This document shows positions 8,110 to 12,007 of a DNA stretch of 12,007 bases, piece by piece; the stretch's first letter is position 1; every line of letters begins with the position of its first letter. The stretch covers positions 1 to 12,007 of the forward strand of contig JALNQF010000875.1 of assembly GCA_028456385.1 (NCBI GenBank), in the 5' to 3' direction. A model generated the notes under the pieces. The model saw nothing but the letters and a program-made list of their open reading frames with translations. It did no database searches and was not told the origin of the DNA. A program made the translations under genes and the position numbers. Source of the DNA: Ophiosphaerella korrae. Taxonomy: Eukaryota > Ascomycota > Dothideomycetes > Pleosporales > Phaeosphaeriaceae.

Positions 8110-8960
8110 ACTATTATAACTACTCCTCCTAGATTCTTATATCTACCTAATAATAGTTTCTAGCTTACTAAACTAGAAAACACTATAAATATTAAAGATA
8201 TTAATACTAGCTATAAATACATTAGTAGCTACTAGTACACCCTTTTCTAGTACATAAAACTCCCTCTAGTTAGTACTCTTGTCTTATTCTAATATTTATC
8301 TATAAAATTAGTTATAGTATAAGATAGTAGTAAGCTTATCTACTATAGAGGCTAGATCTATATATACTAGTATCTTATAAAATTCTTGTAGTTGTTTAGT
8401 AATATATTAAGCTATATCTTTAGCTACCTACTAATTCTATTTAGTAATATATTCTACTTAATAAGAGATATTAGCATAAATAGTAGGTTCCTAGAATACT
8501 TATATATTAGATAGTAAGCTAAGTAGTTAAAATACTCTATCTTACTCCTAGAATAGAATAGTTGTAGATAGTAGTGTAAGCCCTATCTAATACTACACTA
8601 ATATCTTTAACTATAGTAGATATAGCTAGAAATAGATATTAGGTAGTAATATATAGTAGAACTCGTCTACTATAATACGCTCTAATTAGCTAGAAATACT
8701 AAGTCTATAAACAAATTCGATAAAACGTATATTACTAATACTCTCTAGAGTAGCTAAGATAATCTTTATATCTTCTCTATAGCCTTTAGTAGACTATACT
8801 ATAGTATTAATAGAGAGCTCTTTATATTACTCTAAGAGGTCCTAGCAAAGTACTATAAGAAGTGTAATAATAATAGTTTAGCTATACCCCTAGTAGTAGG
8901 CTAAGAAGAGAAATATAAGGCTTTTCCTAGATCTAGTACTAGTAATATATAGTATAACTA
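8110..8960 (-). other. RecQ helicase core of relic 2
   Basis: The frame reads LKAILRGDVVIL, then STRSRKSLIF at Walker A (8917-8943), where RecQ has GTGxGKS. Then come the DEFY box (8656-8670, DExH in the family), LLSTTI at motif III (8557-8577, LLTATL in the family), VATNVFIASINI at motif V (8197-8232, VATNAFGxGINI) and a stop followed by ESRRSS at motif VI (8116-8148, QESGRAGRD). The motif order and spacing are those of RecQ. The three Walker A glycines are replaced by Ser, Arg and Arg through TpG-to-TpA changes, so the copy cannot bind ATP normally. Confidence 0.87.
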
Positions 8961-9589
8961 CATCGCCTCTAAGGATAGCCTTTAGTACTCTTTCTTACTT
9001 ACCTCTAAACTAGGTAGACTAGCTAAATATAACTTGTAGAAGTAGGCGTAATATAGCTTACTTACGCTCCGCTAGTTAGTATTACTTCTACTTAGTAAGT
9101 ATATTTATATACTAGCTATATTCTTTATCTATCTTTATAAAACCTAACGCCTTATACTACTATAAAGAGGTCTTAAAATAAGCCTCTACCTAGCTATACT
9201 CTTATAAAGATAGACGTAATACGTCTATAGTATAGACTTCCTAGGCTATTTATATAGAGTAACTAGCTTATATTTTACGCGCCTTATTATCTAACTCTTC
9301 TAGTATCTTGTCTACGTCTTCTTTAGAGAGCTCTTAAAGTCTATTTAGGCTATCTATTTACTAACTAAAGGTAATAATAAAGTACTAAAGTATACTAATA
9401 GATATCTCTTACCCTATCTATAGACTTATTACTTTTGTAATAACTTAACCTAAGATCTTAGCTATAAGGTATTCTTAGCTATTAGGGTCTAGCTAGAGCA
9501 AGGTACTTTATACTTATATATAGTACTCTAGATTAATAGTATAGAACTATAGTTAATAATAAAATAGCCTAATAAGCTATAGGTACTAT

Positions 9590-9790
9590 ATAAGTAGGCT
9601 ACTTACCTCTTAAGGAAGAAATTAGTAAATTATTTTAGTTAATTTATCCTAGTTAAATCCTTTATAGTATCGTAGTATAATAGCTATAAGGCTATTATAT
9701 AAGAATATATTTTAGATCTAGCTATTACCCTAGTTAGTATAGTAGACGCTAAGAAGTTTAGTCCCTCTTGCTAGTTAGCTACTTACAAGG
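9590..9790 (-). other. Conserved block upstream of the RecQ core
   Basis: The relic 2 frame reads LARGTKLLSVYYTN, a stop, GNS, then NIFLYNSLIAIILRYYKGFN, then IIY, stop, FLP, stop, EVSSLLI. The pattern ARGTEL...N...RNIF...G.......YHKG.....LPREVxxLL is familiar to me from large fungal RecQ-like proteins, with the expected RIP changes (His to Tyr in YHKG, Glu to Lys in RGTE). Its function is not known to me. The block lies about 270 codons before Walker A and links relic 2 to that protein group rather than to ordinary BLM/Sgs1-type RecQ. Confidence 0.65.
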
Positions 9791-11229
9791 TGTACTAGGT
9801 ATAGTAAGTATATAAGGAAGTCTTATACTCGCTGTAAGTATTTCTTAACTTAAAAGAGATCTAAGGTATTAGATATTACAATACCTTTTAACTCTTTAGA
9901 CATTATTATATTAATAACTTGTTTATATATAAAATCTTTATATAGATTTAGTAGACTTGTTTTAAGATTAAATATAGTATACTTAGGCCTCGTTAATATT
10001 AGATTATTAATAAATACGTCCTAAGGAATAGTAGGGAGTTATTAATCTAGGTTAGTAAATATAAGTTGCTAAAGGAGTTATACTATAGTATAATATTCTT
10101 ACTACACTATATTGTTAAAAGAAGATAGACTAGTCTTTATTCTACGTAGAGTAATAACGTCTCCCTACTACTATATAAAGGTATCTATATTTTCTCTATA
10201 TTAAAAGCGACTACTATAGCGCGTAGTGTTAATAATCTAATTTATTAGAGTAGAGTATACTATTGTTAAATACTAATATACCTAAGTCTTAAAGTTATCT
10301 ACTACTACCCTATTCTAGTTCTCTTAAGTAATATAGATATATTTAGCCTCTTCTTATTCTTATATTAGTAAATTAGCCTTATTTTGTGTTAGACTCTATA
10401 AAGCTTCTACTATTTACTCCCTATATTCTTCTAGTATAGTAAACTTATCTTGTAATTATTAAAGTGCTGCTAGTCTAGCTATCTTCTTTAACGTAGATAG
10501 TTCTATTATAAAGCGGTATACTTCTTAGAAGCTATTACTATTTAGTAGAAGTAATAGGAACGTAATAGGTGTAATAAGTGCAAGTTTAAGATCGCTTAAT
10601 TAACTTGTCTATTTAAGAAAGGATATCTAGAAGTTATAGTATAGCCTTTCTATTAGGTTTAATTGTATACAGTTGTGTTTTACGTTAATAGTAGTATACG
10701 TATAACCTTCTAAGTCTAGGTATCGTGTTATCTATTCCTATACTACCCTCTAATAAGATTGTACTTCTAGGGAAGATAGGAGTACTACTTAATTATTAAA
10801 TATCTAGTAGAAGAAGACAAATATCTTCTAGAGTAAAATTATATAAGAGGTACTTAAGTATTAATATAGCTCTAGTAGAAATAGAGGGATATCCTTAAAG
10901 TCTTCTTACATAACCTAAATACGAGTATACCTTAATATCTTTATAGTAACATTCTACTATATTTAGACTATACTAGTAACACTAGTGTATAGGAAGTATA
11001 GTTTCTTCTCCTCTTATTTATCTAGTATAGCAATATATTTCAATGTATTTAGCTATAACTCTACTTTACTTAGAATATCTAGAAACTTAGTATTAGTAAT
11101 CTATAGATTTGTTTACGCTATTATCTATTATAGTATAATAAGCTAGTATTGCTTTTTTTCTTATATTACTTATATCTTTACTTCTTGCAATTACTTCCTT
11201 AGTCGCTAAGTAGATATAAATAGGATATT

Positions 11230-11450
11230 CGAAGTATAGTATAGGGATAGATCGTATAGAGATAGATCGTGTAAGGATAGATTATGTAGAGATAGATTAA
11301 TTATAGATAGGTCGATTAATAATAGATTATACAAGGATAGATTATATAAGGATAGATTATGCGAGAATAGATTATATAAAGATAGATCGTGCAAAGATAG
11401 ATTATATAAGGATAGATTATACAAGGATAGATTATGCGAGGATAGATTAT
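11230..11450 (-). repeat. 15-bp minisatellite encoding an in-frame N/D-L-S-L-Y/H repeat
   Basis: About fourteen copies of a 15-bp unit close to GATAGATTATATAAG (plus strand). In the relic 2 phase each encodes DLSLY, NLSLH, NLSLY or DLSLH. The open stretch 11206-11424 is part of this frame and continues into relic 2 on both sides (ILLYNLSS above, YYTSNILFIST below), so it is not a separate gene. Tyr/His and Asn/Asp variation between units fits CpA and CpG changes. A regular pentapeptide array in a RecQ-like protein is unusual to me. Confidence 0.8.
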
Positions 11451-12007
11451 AAAGTAGTATCGTACTTAGTGTAGTAGTTTTATCTACAATTAAATAGTTA
11501 GTTAGTTACTAATTAGTAGCTACTAGTATAGGACTTACTATTATTATATACCTTAAAGTAACGCGTAAGTTGTAGAGAGCTAAATTGTAGTAGTGTAAAT
11601 AGGAAGAATCTCTAACTTAGGATAATTACAGCTTGTTCTATATACTATTCCTCTTAATACTACTTAGTACCCTTTAGTATATAAATATTATGTACTTTAC
11701 AGATATACTATATAATATTACTTTTAGCTACTTAACTACTACTAATATAGTTATAGTATAAACAGCGATATAACTCGTAGTAGAGAGCAAGGCTATTAAT
11801 CTGCTTAATAGGCTTATTTAAGAGATAGAGTTAATAGTATTCTTAGATTAATCTAACCTCTTTATTAGCTTCCTTAACCTTATTAGTAATATTCCTTCTA
11901 ATATTTAGTAGTATAGTATAGTACTCTTTATTAAAATAAGCTTTAACTTTAGTAGGTAGGATAACGTATTAGTATAGGGCGCATATAACAATTTAGTAAA
12001 CTTAGTT

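Larger units (their letters stand above)
6600..12007 (-). pseudogene. RIP-inactivated RecQ-family helicase, large fungal type, 5' end outside the window (relic 2)
   Basis: On the minus strand one phase (codon starts divisible by three) runs from the window edge to about 7985 with only TAA/TAG interruptions. It then continues one base out of phase to about 6600, about 1,800 codons in all. In order: an unrecognised N-terminal stretch, an in-frame pentapeptide repeat (about 11450-11230), Gln/Glu/Lys-rich probable coiled coils (11200-11000 and 10500-10330), a block reading ARGTK to YYKG to LP, stop, EVSSLL (9790-9590), the RecQ core (8960-8110), an Asn/Ser/Thr repeat and a C-terminal region. RecQ enzymes are 3'-5' DNA helicases. 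Large multi-copy RecQ proteins with such N-terminal extensions are known near telomeres in fungi, and from memory the 9790-9590 block resembles that group. The start lies outside the window. The end is approximate, set where recognisable coding pattern meets the TIR element. Confidence 0.87.

Noticed and set aside
11206..11424. Minus-strand ORF of 72 codons as an independent small gene
   Set aside because: The frame is real but is a stop-free piece of relic 2: it continues in phase on both sides, and the Met is just one codon inside the repeat.
1..12007. tRNA, rRNA, telomere repeats or intact promoters
   Set aside because: No cloverleaf, rRNA core or TTAGGG-type array was seen, and the uniform TA-rich composition makes TATA-like matches meaningless.

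Overview
The window looks like a heterochromatic, AT-rich island from a filamentous ascomycete (Pezizomycotina), destroyed by repeat-induced point mutation (RIP). CpA and TpG are scarce everywhere while TpA is in large excess; the first 60 bases hold no CA and one TG. C survives mainly in other contexts, including CpG. This is the footprint of CpA-to-TpA change on both strands. No intact protein-coding gene remains, so the sequence looks empty to an ORF finder.

Read on the minus strand with TAA and TAG allowed as former CAA, CAG or TGG codons, two very long reading frames reappear. Relic 1 runs from about 5880 down to about 350. It is an SNF2-family ATPase/helicase: a Lys/Thr-rich N-terminal half with a CxxC motif, lobe 1 (Walker A at 3498-3512, a DExQ-like box at 2854-2865, motif III at 2764-2790), lobe 2 (motifs IV to VI at 2013-1681), and a long C-terminal extension. 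The frame holds with no shift I could find except one, and that one coincides exactly with a short foldback transposon at 3381-3452. Relic 2 enters from the right edge at 12007 and runs to about 6600. It is a RecQ-family helicase of the large, often subtelomeric fungal type: an in-frame pentapeptide repeat and coiled coils, then a conserved block near 9590-9790, the RecQ core at 8110-8960, an Asn/Ser/Thr repeat and a C-terminal region. It has one frameshift near 7980.

The two relics lie head to tail on the same strand. Between them, at about 5880-6600, are a foldback element, a perfect inverted repeat and a larger (about 470 bp) terminal-inverted-repeat element carrying a 48-bp tandem array whose units repeat the element's own terminal arm. 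All four elements share a terminus close to TATAGGGTAGTAGGAGATTA, so they form one small non-autonomous family. Other minisatellites (33, 39, 12 and 15 bp, plus a mixed 12-18 bp array) mostly have periods divisible by three and lie in the relic frames.

I saw no RNA gene, CRISPR array, telomere repeat or credible promoter. RIP also turns ATG into ATA, so start codons cannot be trusted and the relic ends are approximate.
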